A stretch of DNA of 64,000 nucleotides from Dactylosporangium vinaceum (GTDB lineage Bacteria; Actinomycetota; Actinomycetes; Mycobacteriales; Micromonosporaceae). Under the pieces are notes generated by a model that had not been told where the DNA came from, did no database searches, and saw only the letters and a program-made list of their open reading frames with translations. The stretch lies in NCBI RefSeq assembly GCF_019904175.1, contig NZ_CP061913.1:2728001-2792000 (forward strand), read 5' to 3'. Every line of letters starts with the position of its first letter. Within the stretch, counting starts at the first letter, position 1. Of this stretch, positions 17,024-25,215 are shown one piece after another. Made by a program: the position numbers and the translations under genes.

Positions 17024-17182
17024 ATGCGCACAGCCACGGCCCACCACCCGCGCCGACCCGCGCCCCCCGCCGCCGGCGGCCGCGCCACGGTGAGCGGTCC
17101 CGCCGGCGGCGGTCACCTGTGCGGCCGGCGGTCGGCGCCGGCCGGTGGCGGCCGTGAAGGAGGGTCCCGTGCCCGCGTCTGA
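17024..17182 (+). CDS. Possible 52-codon ORF between mceF and the first MAM gene
   Basis: Strong Shine-Dalgarno AAGGAGG precedes ATG 17024. The 52-residue product is Arg/Gly/Pro-rich with no domain and overlaps the next gene start by 14 bases. Its initiation region GTGAAGGAGG-N5-ATG is nearly repeated 145 bp downstream at the next gene (GTGAAGGAGG-N5-GTG), pointing to a local duplication. It may be a coupling leader peptide or a decayed duplicate. Confidence 0.4.
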   Translation: MRTATAHHPRRPAPPAAGGRATVSGPAGGGHLCGRRSAPAGGGREGGSRARV

Positions 17183-17984
17183 GGAGCGTGGCCTGCGGCT
17201 CGTGGCGGGCGGTGCGGAGTCGTCCGGGCGGCCCGAGGCGTCCGAGGTCACGCCGCGCAGTGTCCGGCGGCGGGCGGCGGCCCGGCGGCGGGCTCCGGTG
17301 AGCCGGCGCCGGGACACGATTGCGCACGTCCTCGCCCATCTGGACGAGGAGCCCGAGGTGCTCGACACCTCTTCTGACGTTGCTCCAGACGAGGATGACG
17401 CCGGGAAGCGTTCTCGTCGGCGAGCGGCGCCGCGCCGGCGGGGGCCCGCCCAGCCGGTGCGGCGCCGTCTCGCGAAGCCCGTGCAGCGGCGCCGGCTCGC
17501 GCGGCCGTCGCTGCGGACAGTGCTCCTGGCGCTGCTGGTCTGCGCGGCGGTGGCGGCGGCCGCGGCGGCCGGCCAGCGGTGGTACGCCGGGCGCGCGCTC
17601 GACCAGGCCCAGCAGCAGGCGCTCGCCGCGGCGAGGCAGACGACCGTCGACTTCGTGTCGGTGAGCGCCGGCAGCGTCGACCGCGACCTCCAGCGGATCG
17701 TGGCCGGTGCGACAGGTGACTTCCGCGACGAGTTCACCCGCGGCCAGGCCCAGGTCCGGGCGGCGGTCGTCGAGAACAACGTCGACTCGAAGGGCACGGT
17801 GCTCCGAGCCGCCCTGGTCTCCGGGGACCGGCATTCGGCGGTGGTACTCGTCGCCGTCGACGCCACCGTCAAGAACGCCAAGGCCCCGGAGGGTCGCGCG
17901 TCGCACTATCGCATCCAGGTCGACATGGCCCGGGACCGCGACTCCGGCCGCTGGCTGGTGGCCAAGCTGCAGTTCGTCGGCTGA
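17169..17984 (+). CDS. Mce-associated membrane protein, long form
   Basis: A 271-residue protein: a cytoplasmic N-terminal half rich in Arg (residues about 30-115), one TM helix (TVLLALLVCAAVAAAAAAG), and an extracytoplasmic domain of the Mce-associated membrane (MAM) type, an NTF2-like fold with VDFVSVSAGSVDRDLQRIVAGATGDF. MAM proteins stabilise Mce complexes. GTG 17169 has an AAGGAGG Shine-Dalgarno. Confidence 0.82.
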   Translation: MPASEERGLRLVAGGAESSGRPEASEVTPRSVRRRAAARRRAPVSRRRDTIAHVLAHLDEEPEVLDTSSDVAPDEDDAGKRSRRRAAPRRRGPAQPVRRRLAKPVQRRRLARPSLRTVLLALLVCAAVAAAAAAGQRWYAGRALDQAQQQALAAARQTTVDFVSVSAGSVDRDLQRIVAGATGDFRDEFTRGQAQVRAAVVENNVDSKGTVLRAALVSGDRHSAVVLVAVDATVKNAKAPEGRASHYRIQVDMARDRDSGRWLVAKLQFVG

Positions 17985-17999
17985 CTCGAGGAGGTACCA

Positions 18000-18458
18000 A
18001 TGAAGCGGCTTCTGCTTGTTGTTCTGGTCCTGCTCGGGCTGGCCGGCGCCGGCCGGTACTACGCCGACCAGCACCACCGCCGCGACGTCGCCGTGCGCCA
18101 GTCCACGGCCGCCGCGAACGCCGCGGCCCAGGCGATCTTCTCGTACGACTACCGCAGCTTCGACGCCAGCGTGGCCAACGGCAAGGGGTTCGCGACGGGG
18201 GGCTTCGCCGACGAATACGCGCAGACGACCGCGGCCCTGAAGAGCAACGCGGTGGCCGAGCAGGCCATCGTGCGCGCGTCGGTCTCCGCCACCGGCGTCG
18301 TGAGCGCGAGCCCGTCCCAGGTGGAGCTGCTGCTGTACGTCGACCAGTACCGCCGCAACGCCAACATCACCGGCGAGAAGGTCGACCAGAACCGCGTGGT
18401 CCTCACCATGGTCCCGGTCGCCGGCTCGTGGAAGGTCTCCCACGCCATCGCCGTCTGA
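18000..18458 (+). CDS. Mce-associated membrane protein, short form
   Basis: A 152-residue protein with an N-terminal TM helix and the same MAM domain as its neighbour (AIFSYDYRSFDASVANGKGFATGGFADEY). It has GAGGAGG five bases upstream of ATG 18000 and lies 15 bp after the previous gene, so it is probably the last gene of the mce operon. Confidence 0.85.
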   Translation: MKRLLLVVLVLLGLAGAGRYYADQHHRRDVAVRQSTAAANAAAQAIFSYDYRSFDASVANGKGFATGGFADEYAQTTAALKSNAVAEQAIVRASVSATGVVSASPSQVELLLYVDQYRRNANITGEKVDQNRVVLTMVPVAGSWKVSHAIAV

Positions 18459-18577
18459 GCGGCGCCGGTCGCCGCCGGCGGCCGGGGGCAGTGACCGGCG
18501 CCGGGCCCGCGCGTGCGGAAGGCCGGGGTCGCGGAAACCGGTTGCGTCGCGGGGGTCGGTGGGTATCGGGTGGAGAT

Positions 18578-19330
18578 ATGGACGTGGACGAGATCCTTGC
18601 GCGCTTCGACCGGGAGGTCCGGCAGCGGCCGCAGGAGGGGCCCGGTGCGGTGATCGAACGGGAGCCGGGGGTCGTGCGGGTGCTGGGTGGCGATGACGGG
18701 TGGACCGGGATCACGTGGTCCGGGCTCGGCGGGCTGGACGCCGACGAGGTCATCGCCGAGCAGGTGCGGCGGTTCGCCGGGGCGCCCTGGGAGTGGAAGC
18801 TGTACTCCCATGACGAGCCGGCCGACCTCGCCGAGCGGCTCCTGGACGCCGGGTTCGAGCCGGGCCCGCCCGAGGCGCTGCTGGTGGCCGAGGTCGCCGG
18901 GCTGCCGCAGGACGTCGTGCTGCCGGACGGGGTGCGGCTGGTGCCGGTGAGCGGGGCGGACGCGGCGGCGATGGTGGTGCGGGTGCACGACGAGGTGTTC
19001 GAGGGCGATCACTCGGCGATCGGGCGGCATCTGCTGGAGCGGCCCGACGACGTGAAGGCGGTGGTCGCGGTGGCGGGCGACCGGCCCATCTGCGCGGGGC
19101 GCATCGAGCTGCACCGGGGTACGCAGTTCGCGAGCCTCTGGGGCGGCGGGACCGTCGAGGACTGGCGCGGGCGCGGCGTGTTCAAGGCCCTGGTGGCCTA
19201 CCGGGCGGCCCAGGCGGCCCGGGCCGGATACCGCTACCTGCAGGTCGACGCCAGCGACGACAGCCGGCCGATCCTGCAGCGGCTCGGGTTCGTGCGGCTG
19301 GCCACGACGACACCGTTCGTGCACGCATGA
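18578..19330 (+). CDS. GNAT family N-acetyltransferase
   Basis: A 250-residue protein whose C-terminal half is a GNAT fold: acetyl-CoA site around TVEDWRGRGVFKALVAYRAA, then GYRYLQVDASDDSRPILQRLGF. The N-terminal half is an inserted or degenerate GNAT-like domain. The substrate is unknown. Its stop overlaps the VOC gene (ATGA), so the two are coupled. Confidence 0.85.
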   Translation: MDVDEILARFDREVRQRPQEGPGAVIEREPGVVRVLGGDDGWTGITWSGLGGLDADEVIAEQVRRFAGAPWEWKLYSHDEPADLAERLLDAGFEPGPPEALLVAEVAGLPQDVVLPDGVRLVPVSGADAAAMVVRVHDEVFEGDHSAIGRHLLERPDDVKAVVAVAGDRPICAGRIELHRGTQFASLWGGGTVEDWRGRGVFKALVAYRAAQAARAGYRYLQVDASDDSRPILQRLGFVRLATTTPFVHA

Positions 19331-19704
19331 CCCACCGGTCGCGGCTGTTCGCGGTCCTCATCGACGTCCCCGGGGAAGACCGCGACGCCGCCACCCGGTT
19401 TTGGGCGGCGGCGCTGGGGGCCGACGCGGCCGTCGAGGCGCACGAGCCCCAGTTCACCAGCCTGGCCGGCGGGATCGTCAAGGCCGCCCTGCAGCAGATC
19501 GAGGGCGAGGCGCGCTACCACCTCGACTTCGAGACCGACGACCTCGACGCCGAGGTGGCGCGGCTGCGGGCGCTGGGGGCCGAGCCCGTCTCGCGGTATC
19601 TCGACTGCCACGTGCTGCGAGCCCCCGGCGGCCACCTGCTGTGCGTGCTCCCGGTCCACGGCGACCGCGACGAGTTCGAGGCCACGGCCAGGGTCTGGGG
19701 CTAG
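19327..19704 (+). CDS. VOC-superfamily (glyoxalase/bleomycin-resistance-like) protein
   Basis: A 125-residue two-module VOC protein: FAVLIDVPGEDRDAATRFWAAALGA start, YHLDFETDDLDAEVARLRALGAEPV middle and a closing APGGHLLCVLPVH. The His/Glu-type positions suggest a metal or ligand site, but the reaction is unknown. Its TAG overlaps the TAG of the convergent gene (CTAG). Confidence 0.85.
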   Translation: MTHRSRLFAVLIDVPGEDRDAATRFWAAALGADAAVEAHEPQFTSLAGGIVKAALQQIEGEARYHLDFETDDLDAEVARLRALGAEPVSRYLDCHVLRAPGGHLLCVLPVHGDRDEFEATARVWG

Positions 19705-19880
19705 GACTGCCGCCGGCGCGCCTTGACGTGGCGCATGATGAGCGCGCCGGCGCAGGCCAGGACGGCGACGCCGGAGACGGCGCCCAGGATCGGGTTCACG
19801 GTGGACAGGGCGGCGTTGAACCCGGCGGCGACGGCCAGGGCGGCCCACAGCAGCGTCGTCGTGCGGCGGTCGTTCGTCAT
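19701..19880 (-). CDS. Small two-helix membrane protein
   Basis: A 59-residue protein (MTNDRRTTTLLWAALAVAAG…) with two hydrophobic segments and an RxRR-rich tail. The ATG at 19880 follows a GGAGG-type site (CCTCC on the + strand); the longer frame upstream lacks one. Not recognised. Confidence 0.6.
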   Translation of the reverse strand: MTNDRRTTTLLWAALAVAAGFNAALSTVNPILGAVSGVAVLACAGALIMRHVKARRRQS

Positions 19881-20002
19881 GATGGCCTCCAGGGACCGGA
19901 TGCGGCGGGAACTGCTGACACCGGCAACGCTATGAATGGGCCGTCGCGCCGGCGATGCCCTGCGCTGCACAACCCGGGTACCGCAGGCTGTACTTTCGGC
20001 GC

Positions 20003-21226
20003 ATGGCTTCCTCGGCCCGGGGCCGCGCCGCCCTCGACGCGCTCGCGCGGCTCGTCGGCGGGCTCGCCACGGCCATGCTCGCGTTCATCGCGCTGCTGAC
20101 CTGCGTCGTGACCCTCCTCGCGAGCGCGGCCGGCATCGGGCTGGTGGTGGCGCCGTTCGCGGTACAGCTGCTGCGTCTCGTGGCTGACCGGGAGCGCGAC
20201 CGGCTGTCGCGGACCGGGCCGGAGCTGCTCGGGCACCTGCCCGCGCCGACCCGTGTGCGGGCCGTGTTCACCGACCGCACGGTCCGGCGGGAGCTGCTCT
20301 GGGCCGCGATCCACGGCACGGCCGGGCTGTTCATCGGCGTCTTCGGCATCGCGCTGCCGGTGAACGTGCTGCGCGACGGCTCGTTCCCGCTCTGGTACCG
20401 CTACGTCCCGGAGGAGGGCCGCACGGCGTCGATCGGGTTGGGCGTGGTGCACTCGCTCACCGGGGCGCTCGGCGTGTCGGCCCTGGCGCTGGTGTGGCTG
20501 TTCCTGCTGTTCTACGGCACGCCGGTGCTGGCCCGGGCCCAGGAGGCGCCCGGGCGCAAGCTCCTGGCCCCGCCGCCCGGCACCGACCTGATGCTGCGGG
20601 TCGCCGAGCTGACCGCGACCCGGGCGGCGGCGCTCGACGCCCACGCGACCGAGCTGCGGCGGATCGAGCGGGCACTGCACGACGGCACCCAGAACCGCAT
20701 CGTGGCGGTGAGCGTCCTGCTTGGCGCGGCCCGGCGGGCCGTCGGGCGGGACCCGGCGACGGCCGACGAGATCCTCGAGCGGGCCCAGAGCGCGGCCGAG
20801 GCGGCCCTGGCCGACCTGCGGGCGGTGGTGCGGACGATCCTGCCGCCGGTGCTCACCGACCGCAGCCTGCCCGACGCGCTGCGCTCGCTGGCCGCGAACT
20901 GCGCGGTGCGCGTCGACGTCGACGCCGAACTGCCCGTGCGGTGCGCGGCGTCGGTGGAGGCGACGGCGTACTTCGTCGCGGCCGAGGCCCTCACCAACGT
21001 CGCCAAGCACAGCGGCGCCGAGCACGCCACCCTCCGCCTGCGCCGCACCGGCGACCGGCTGCACCTGACCGTCACCGACGACGGTCACGGCGGCGCGGAC
21101 GAGCACGCCGGGTCGGGCCTGACCGGCATCCGGCAGCGGGTCCAGGCCCATGACGGCATCGTCGATCTGACCAGCCCCGTGGGCGGTCCGACCACCCTGA
21201 AAGTGAGCATCCCGTGCGGATCGTGA
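20003..21226 (+). CDS. Sensor histidine kinase (NarL-type)
   Basis: A 407-residue kinase: membrane sensor with about four TM helices (residues 20-60 and 105-175), HisKA_3 dimerisation segment with the phospho-acceptor His226 in RALHDGTQNR, and an HATPase domain (EALTNVAKHSGA N-box, VTDDGHGG, GLTGIRQRV). It overlaps the response-regulator gene by 13 bp. The stimulus is unknown. Confidence 0.9.
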   Translation: MASSARGRAALDALARLVGGLATAMLAFIALLTCVVTLLASAAGIGLVVAPFAVQLLRLVADRERDRLSRTGPELLGHLPAPTRVRAVFTDRTVRRELLWAAIHGTAGLFIGVFGIALPVNVLRDGSFPLWYRYVPEEGRTASIGLGVVHSLTGALGVSALALVWLFLLFYGTPVLARAQEAPGRKLLAPPPGTDLMLRVAELTATRAAALDAHATELRRIERALHDGTQNRIVAVSVLLGAARRAVGRDPATADEILERAQSAAEAALADLRAVVRTILPPVLTDRSLPDALRSLAANCAVRVDVDAELPVRCAASVEATAYFVAAEALTNVAKHSGAEHATLRLRRTGDRLHLTVTDDGHGGADEHAGSGLTGIRQRVQAHDGIVDLTSPVGGPTTLKVSIPCGS

Positions 21227-21861
21227 TCGCCGAGGACGACGCCCTGCTGCGCGAGGGCCTGGCCATGCTGCTGCGGGCCGAGTCGCTCGACGTCGTGGCG
21301 ACGGCGGACAACCCGACGACGTTCCTGGCCGCTGTCGACGAGCACAAGCCGGACGTGGCGATCGTCGACGTGCGGATGCCCCCGACCCATACGGACGAGG
21401 GCATCGTGGCCGCGGTCGAGGCGCGCCGGCGGATGCCCGACCTCGCGGTGCTGGTGCTGTCGGCCTACGTCGAGCAGGCGTTCGCGACCGACCTGCTGGC
21501 CGTGGGCGGGGCGCGGCTCGGCTACCTGCTGAAGGAGCGCGTCGGCCGGGTCGAGGAGTTCCTCGCGGCGCTGCACCGGGTCGCCGGCGGCGGCACCGCG
21601 ATCGACCCCGACGTCGTCGCGCAGCTGCTGAGCCGCAGCCGCCCCGACGCCCGCCTGGAGCGCCTCAGCGCCCGGGAGCGGGAGGTCCTGGCGCTGATGG
21701 CCGAGGGCCTGGGCAACACCGCGATCGCCGAGCGCCTGTTCGTCACCGACGGGGCCGTGCACAAGCACATCCGCAGCATCTTCGCCAAGCTGGAGCTGGC
21801 CCCCGACGACCGCACGGATCGCCGGGTGGCCGCGGTGCTGCACTACCTGGAGGCGTCCTGA
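21214..21861 (+). CDS. LuxR/NarL-type response regulator
   Basis: A 215-residue regulator: receiver domain (acidic pocket Asp8/Asp9, phospho-acceptor Asp52 in AIVDVRMPP, Lys in YLLKERV) and a LuxR helix-turn-helix (LSAREREVLALMAEGLGNTAIAERL, VHKHIRSIFAKLEL). GTG start inside the kinase gene. Cognate partner of the upstream kinase; targets are not visible. Confidence 0.92.
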   Translation: MRIVIAEDDALLREGLAMLLRAESLDVVATADNPTTFLAAVDEHKPDVAIVDVRMPPTHTDEGIVAAVEARRRMPDLAVLVLSAYVEQAFATDLLAVGGARLGYLLKERVGRVEEFLAALHRVAGGGTAIDPDVVAQLLSRSRPDARLERLSAREREVLALMAEGLGNTAIAERLFVTDGAVHKHIRSIFAKLELAPDDRTDRRVAAVLHYLEAS

Positions 21862-21897
21862 AGCTGCGGCCGGGCCGCGGCTCGGCGTCCAGGCTCT

Positions 21898-21922
21898 GCG
21901 CCGGCCGGGGTGCAGCCGGCGC
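21898..21922. terminator. Hairpin between convergent response regulator and AAA ATPase
   Basis: Stem GCGCCGGC (21898-21905) / GCCGGCGC (21915-21922), nine-base loop, between two gene 3' ends. Confidence 0.55.
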
Positions 21923-23202
21923 TACCCGCGCATCTTGGCCACGGCGGCGAGCAGCTCGGACTGGGTGATCGGGCCGGAGGTGCGGCCGCTGCGGGCCTCG
22001 CCCATGGCCTTGTCGAGCTGGGCCCGGCGCAGCGCCTCCTTGAGGTCGGCCCCGGTCAGGCCGGTCGCCGCCGCGGCCAGGGCGTCGGTGTCGACGTCCT
22101 CGGCGAACATCCGGAACCCGGGCCGCTCGTGCCGCGCAATGAGCGCGCGGATCTGCTTGGTGAGGATCTGGGCCCGAGCGGCGGGACCCGGCAGCGGTAC
22201 CGCCAGCTTGAGATCGAAGCGCCCGGAGCGCACGAGCGACGCGTCGACCCGGTCGGGGAAGTTGGTCGTCGCCACGACGATGACGTTCGGATTGGCCTCG
22301 ATGAGCGTGTTCATCTCCTGCTTGAAGATGCCGGCGACCGCGTTGATCATCTGCCCGGCGGCGTCGAACGCGGCCCCCGTGTAGCTGATGATCGAGTCGA
22401 ACTCGTCGAAGAGCAGCACCGTCGGCCGGCGCAGGCCGCGGGCCTCGGTGAAGATCTTCTGGATGTTCTTCTCCGAGTTGCCGACCCACTTGTCGAGGAT
22501 CTCGGGGGTGCGGATCTCGCGCAGGTCGCCGCCGATCTCGTTGGCCAGGGCCTGGGCCAGCATCGTCTTGCCGGTGCCGGGCGGCCCGTAGAGCAGGATG
22601 CCCTGCGGACGCGTCGCGCCCCAGCGGGCCATGACCTCCGGGTGCCGGAAGGACACGGCGACGTCACGGAACTGGGCGACCACGTCCTCGAGTCCGCCCA
22701 CGTCGTCCAGCCGGACGCCGTCGGGCCCGCCCTCCACCGCGGCCGCCGGGCTCACCGTCACGGGCCCGTCGGCGCCGATGACCTGCATGATCGCGAGGAC
22801 GAGCGCGGCCAGGGAGCTCGAGCGCAGTACCAGATCCGGACCCTGCTCCTGCACGTGGACCGCCGGATCGTCGACGTCCGCGGCCCGGACCGGCCGGGTG
22901 CCGCGGGCGACGCCTATCGCGATGATCGTGCCGAGGACCGCCCCGGGCAGCCCGAGCAGCCGGAACAGCGCCCCGCCGGCCGCCCCGCCCGCGAACAGCT
23001 TGGCGAACGCGGGCAGGCTGAACGCGCCGCGCACCCACCGCGCCCGGTATCCGTCCGGCTCGACGACGATCTCGATGCCGCGGTTGGGCAGGTCGTGCCC
23101 GACCACGTCCCCGGCGCTCAGCCGGTGCCCGTCGACGATCCGCACCACCCGCCCGCCGACATCGACAACCTCGATCTCGGGTCGCAGCTCAAGCTCGGCC
23201 AT
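21922..23202 (-). CDS. Single-domain AAA+ ATPase, Cdc48/FtsH-like, unknown role
   Basis: A 426-residue protein. The N-terminal 150 residues form a beta-rich segment, a hydrophobic stretch (about 74-100, possibly membrane-associated) and a linker. The AAA module has Walker A GPPGTGKT (206-213), pore-loop-like DKWVGNSEKNIQ, Walker B VLLFDEFDS (262-270), sensor VVATTNFPD and an SRH Arg pair in SLVRSGRFD. There is no metalloprotease HExxH, so it is not FtsH. It could be a remodeller or unfoldase; no partner is visible nearby. Confidence 0.8.
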   Translation of the reverse strand: MAELELRPEIEVVDVGGRVVRIVDGHRLSAGDVVGHDLPNRGIEIVVEPDGYRARWVRGAFSLPAFAKLFAGGAAGGALFRLLGLPGAVLGTIIAIGVARGTRPVRAADVDDPAVHVQEQGPDLVLRSSSLAALVLAIMQVIGADGPVTVSPAAAVEGGPDGVRLDDVGGLEDVVAQFRDVAVSFRHPEVMARWGATRPQGILLYGPPGTGKTMLAQALANEIGGDLREIRTPEILDKWVGNSEKNIQKIFTEARGLRRPTVLLFDEFDSIISYTGAAFDAAGQMINAVAGIFKQEMNTLIEANPNVIVVATTNFPDRVDASLVRSGRFDLKLAVPLPGPAARAQILTKQIRALIARHERPGFRMFAEDVDTDALAAAATGLTGADLKEALRRAQLDKAMGEARSGRTSGPITQSELLAAVAKMRG

Positions 23203-23384
23203 GTGTTCGAGTCTGCCACGCAATCGCCCGCCCGGCCGGGTTGTGCGCGGGCCGCTGTTTCTCGGCTCCGGCCGCGCAGGACCGGACAAATTACGGATAC
23301 TGGACAAGATCGCCGACTGGAGCGAAGACGTCTGGACATGAAACATCCCCGGAGTAACGTCCCGGGGGATACGAGAGGGGTGTC
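23203..23384. promoter_or_regulatory. Upstream region of the purine operon
   Basis: 182 bp between divergent genes. It holds direct repeats GGACAA at 23284 and 23302 (18 bp apart) and an imperfect hairpin ATCCCCGG…CCCGGGGGAT just before the GAGAGGGG Shine-Dalgarno of uraD. These are plausible activator or leader elements; no promoter is called with confidence. Confidence 0.4.
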
Positions 23385-23876
23385 ATGCTCGAACGGTTCA
23401 ACGGCCTCGCGCCCGAGGCCGCTGAGGCGGCCCTGCTCGCCTGCTGCGCGTCGCCGGGCTGGGCGGCCCGGGTGGCGGCGGCGCGGCCGTACCGGACGGC
23501 CGCCGACCTGGTGGTGGCCGGTGTGACAGCGTACGACGAGCTCGGCTGGGGCGAGCTGCAGCGGGTCCTCGCGGCGCACCCGCGGATCGGGCAGCGCCCG
23601 TCGGGCGGCGGCGCCGAGGCCGCGTGGTCCCGCCGCGAGCAGTCCGGGGTGGAGGGGGCGGCGGACGAGCTGGCCCAGGTCAACGAGGCCTACGAGCGCC
23701 GGTTCGGCCACCTGTTCCTGATCTTCGCGACCGGCAAGTCGGCCGAGGAGGTCCTCGCCGCCGCCCGTGGCCGCCTGCGCAACGACGACGACGCCGAGCG
23801 CGTGGTCGTCCGCGGCGAGCTGCGCAAGATCGTCGAGCTGCGGCTCGAGCGGCTGGCGGACGCGGAGGTCGCATGA
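23385..23876 (+). CDS. uraD: OHCU decarboxylase
   Basis: A 163-residue 2-oxo-4-hydroxy-4-carboxy-5-ureidoimidazoline decarboxylase, which converts OHCU to S-allantoin in the uricase pathway. Family landmarks are AAHPRIGQRP (active-site His), NEAYERRFGHLFLIFATGKSA and NDDDAERVVVRGELRKI. First gene of the purine operon. Its last bases overlap the first of two tandem 30-codon ORFs (ATGA). Confidence 0.92.
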   Translation: MLERFNGLAPEAAEAALLACCASPGWAARVAAARPYRTAADLVVAGVTAYDELGWGELQRVLAAHPRIGQRPSGGGAEAAWSRREQSGVEGAADELAQVNEAYERRFGHLFLIFATGKSAEEVLAAARGRLRNDDDAERVVVRGELRKIVELRLERLADAEVA

Positions 23877-23965
23877 GCGGTACGGAGCGCAGCGGAGTGG
23901 CCGCTCATCAGCAGTGCAGCTCGGAGCTCAGGCCGGCGCCGGAGCTTGCGGAGGTGGCGGCATGA
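23873..23965 (+). CDS. 30-aa ORF, copy 1, coupled to uraD
   Basis: ATG overlaps the uraD stop (ATGA) and has GGAGGTC five bases upstream. The peptide starts MSGTERSGVAAHQQCSS and ends PELAEVAA. Its TGA overlaps the ATG of the second copy. If translated it would be made stoichiometrically with UraD. Not recognised. It may be a selfish or structural repeat that happens to be open, but the exact ATGA phasing on both sides favours translation. Confidence 0.5.
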   Translation: MSGTERSGVAAHQQCSSELRPAPELAEVAA

Positions 23966-24050
23966 GCGGTACGGAGCGCAGCGGAGTGGCCGCTCAACAG
24001 TGTTGCAGGGTGGAGCTCGGGCCGGCGCCGGAGCTTGCGGAGGTGCTGGC
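23873..24050. repeat. 89-bp tandem duplication between uraD and uraH
   Basis: Two head-to-tail copies (23873-23961 and 23962-24050) differ at 10 positions. Each holds an inverted repeat GAGCGG…CCGCTC near its start and a GGAGGTG Shine-Dalgarno near its end. Each copy encodes one 30-aa ORF. Confidence 0.9.
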
Positions 24051-24054
24051 ATGA
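23962..24054 (+). CDS. 30-aa ORF, copy 2, coupled to uraH
   Basis: Paralogue of the preceding ORF: same length, 31-codon frame including stop, with six residue changes (including two new Cys/Val positions, QQCCRVELG). A GGAGGTG site in copy 1 serves its ATG, and its TGA overlaps the uraH ATG. Two Cys at positions 14-15 replace Gln-Cys in copy 1. Confidence 0.5.
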   Translation: MSGTERSGVAAQQCCRVELGPAPELAEVLA

Positions 24055-24353
24055 GCGTGTCCACGCACGTGCTGGACACCGCCCGGGGCATTCCGGCCGC
24101 GGGGGTGCCGATCCGCCTGGAGACCGCCGACGCGATAGTCGTCGGCGACGGCGTCACCGACGAGGACGGGCGGCTGCGCTGGGACGACGCGGGCACCGGC
24201 CGCTACCGGCTCGTCATCGACACCGCCGCCTATCTCGGGCCCGACGCCTTCTTCCCCGAGGTCGCCATCGCGTTCACCGTCGCCGACGCCCGCCACCACC
24301 ACGTCCCGCTGCTGCTGAGCCCGTTCGGCTATTCGACCTACCGGGGGAGCTGA
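24051..24353 (+). CDS. uraH: 5-hydroxyisourate hydrolase
   Basis: A 100-residue transthyretin-like HIU hydrolase: THVLDTARGIPAAGVPI at the N-terminus and the diagnostic C-terminal YRGS. It hydrolyses 5-hydroxyisourate, the uricase product, to OHCU, the UraD substrate. ATG overlaps the second 30-aa ORF. Confidence 0.95.
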   Translation: MSVSTHVLDTARGIPAAGVPIRLETADAIVVGDGVTDEDGRLRWDDAGTGRYRLVIDTAAYLGPDAFFPEVAIAFTVADARHHHVPLLLSPFGYSTYRGS

Positions 24354-24357
24354 GCGC

Positions 24358-25215
24358 ATGCCGACCTTCGAGCTCGGCCCCAACCAGTACGGCAAGGCCG
24401 AGATCCGCCTGGTCCACGTCGAGCGGACCGGGGCCGGCGACCGGCTGACCGACCTCAACGTCAGCGTCGCCCTGCGCGGCGACCTGGCCGCCAGCCACCT
24501 CACCGGCGACAACGCCGCAGTGCTCCCGACCGACACGCAGAAGAACACGGTGTACGCCTTCGCCCGGCAGTTCGGCATCGCCGGCATCGAGGCGTTCGCG
24601 ACGCGTCTGGCCGAGCACTTCGTCGCCACGCAGCCGTCGATCCACGAGGCCAGGGTGACGATCGAGCGGTACCCCTGGATCGATGTGGACAGCCGCCACT
24701 GCTTGCGGCGCTCGGGCGGCGAGGTGCACACCGCGACCGTCCACCATGGACACTACGGGACCCAGGTCGTCGCCGGCGTCGCCGGACTGGTGCTGCTGAA
24801 GACCACCGACTCCGAGTTCCACGGGTACCTCAAGGACCGCTACACGACACTGGCCGAGACCCGCGACCGGATCCTGGCCACGTCCGTCAACGCCACCTGG
24901 CGCACCGCTACCGGGTTCACCGACCCCGAGCCCGCCCGGGCCGCGCTTGTCGAGGCGTTCGCCGACACCTACAGCCATGCGCTGCAGCAGACGCTGTTCG
25001 CGATGGGCTCGCGGGTGCTCGACCGCTGCCCGGACGTCGTCGAGGTCAAACTCTCGCTGCCCAACCGGCACCACTTCCTCGTCGACCTGACGCCGTTCGG
25101 CCTCGACAACCCGAACGAGGTCTACTACGCCGCCGACCGTCCGTACGGCCTCATCGAGGGTGTCGTACGCCGCGACGGTGCCACGATCCCGCCGGAGGTC
25201 ACATGGACTTTCTGA
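24358..25215 (+). CDS. pucL: Urate oxidase (uricase)
   Basis: A 285-residue cofactor-free uricase oxidising urate to 5-hydroxyisourate. Two tunnelling-fold halves are visible: NQYGKAEIRLVHVER … LPTDTQKNTVYAFAR (Thr of the catalytic dyad) and TTDSEFHGYLKDRYTTL … LPNRHHFLVDLTPFGLDNPNEVYYAADRPYG. Four bases after uraH, and it overlaps the next gene by 13 bp. Confidence 0.96.
   Translation: MPTFELGPNQYGKAEIRLVHVERTGAGDRLTDLNVSVALRGDLAASHLTGDNAAVLPTDTQKNTVYAFARQFGIAGIEAFATRLAEHFVATQPSIHEARVTIERYPWIDVDSRHCLRRSGGEVHTATVHHGHYGTQVVAGVAGLVLLKTTDSEFHGYLKDRYTTLAETRDRILATSVNATWRTATGFTDPEPARAALVEAFADTYSHALQQTLFAMGSRVLDRCPDVVEVKLSLPNRHHFLVDLTPFGLDNPNEVYYAADRPYGLIEGVVRRDGATIPPEVTWTF

Noticed and set aside
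21922..23202. AAA ATPase as FtsH
   Set aside because: No HExxH zinc protease domain and no classical two-TM N-terminus.
23873..24050. The 89-bp duplication as a CRISPR-like or riboswitch element
   Set aside because: Only two contiguous copies without spacers, and exact start/stop phasing favours coding or coupling.
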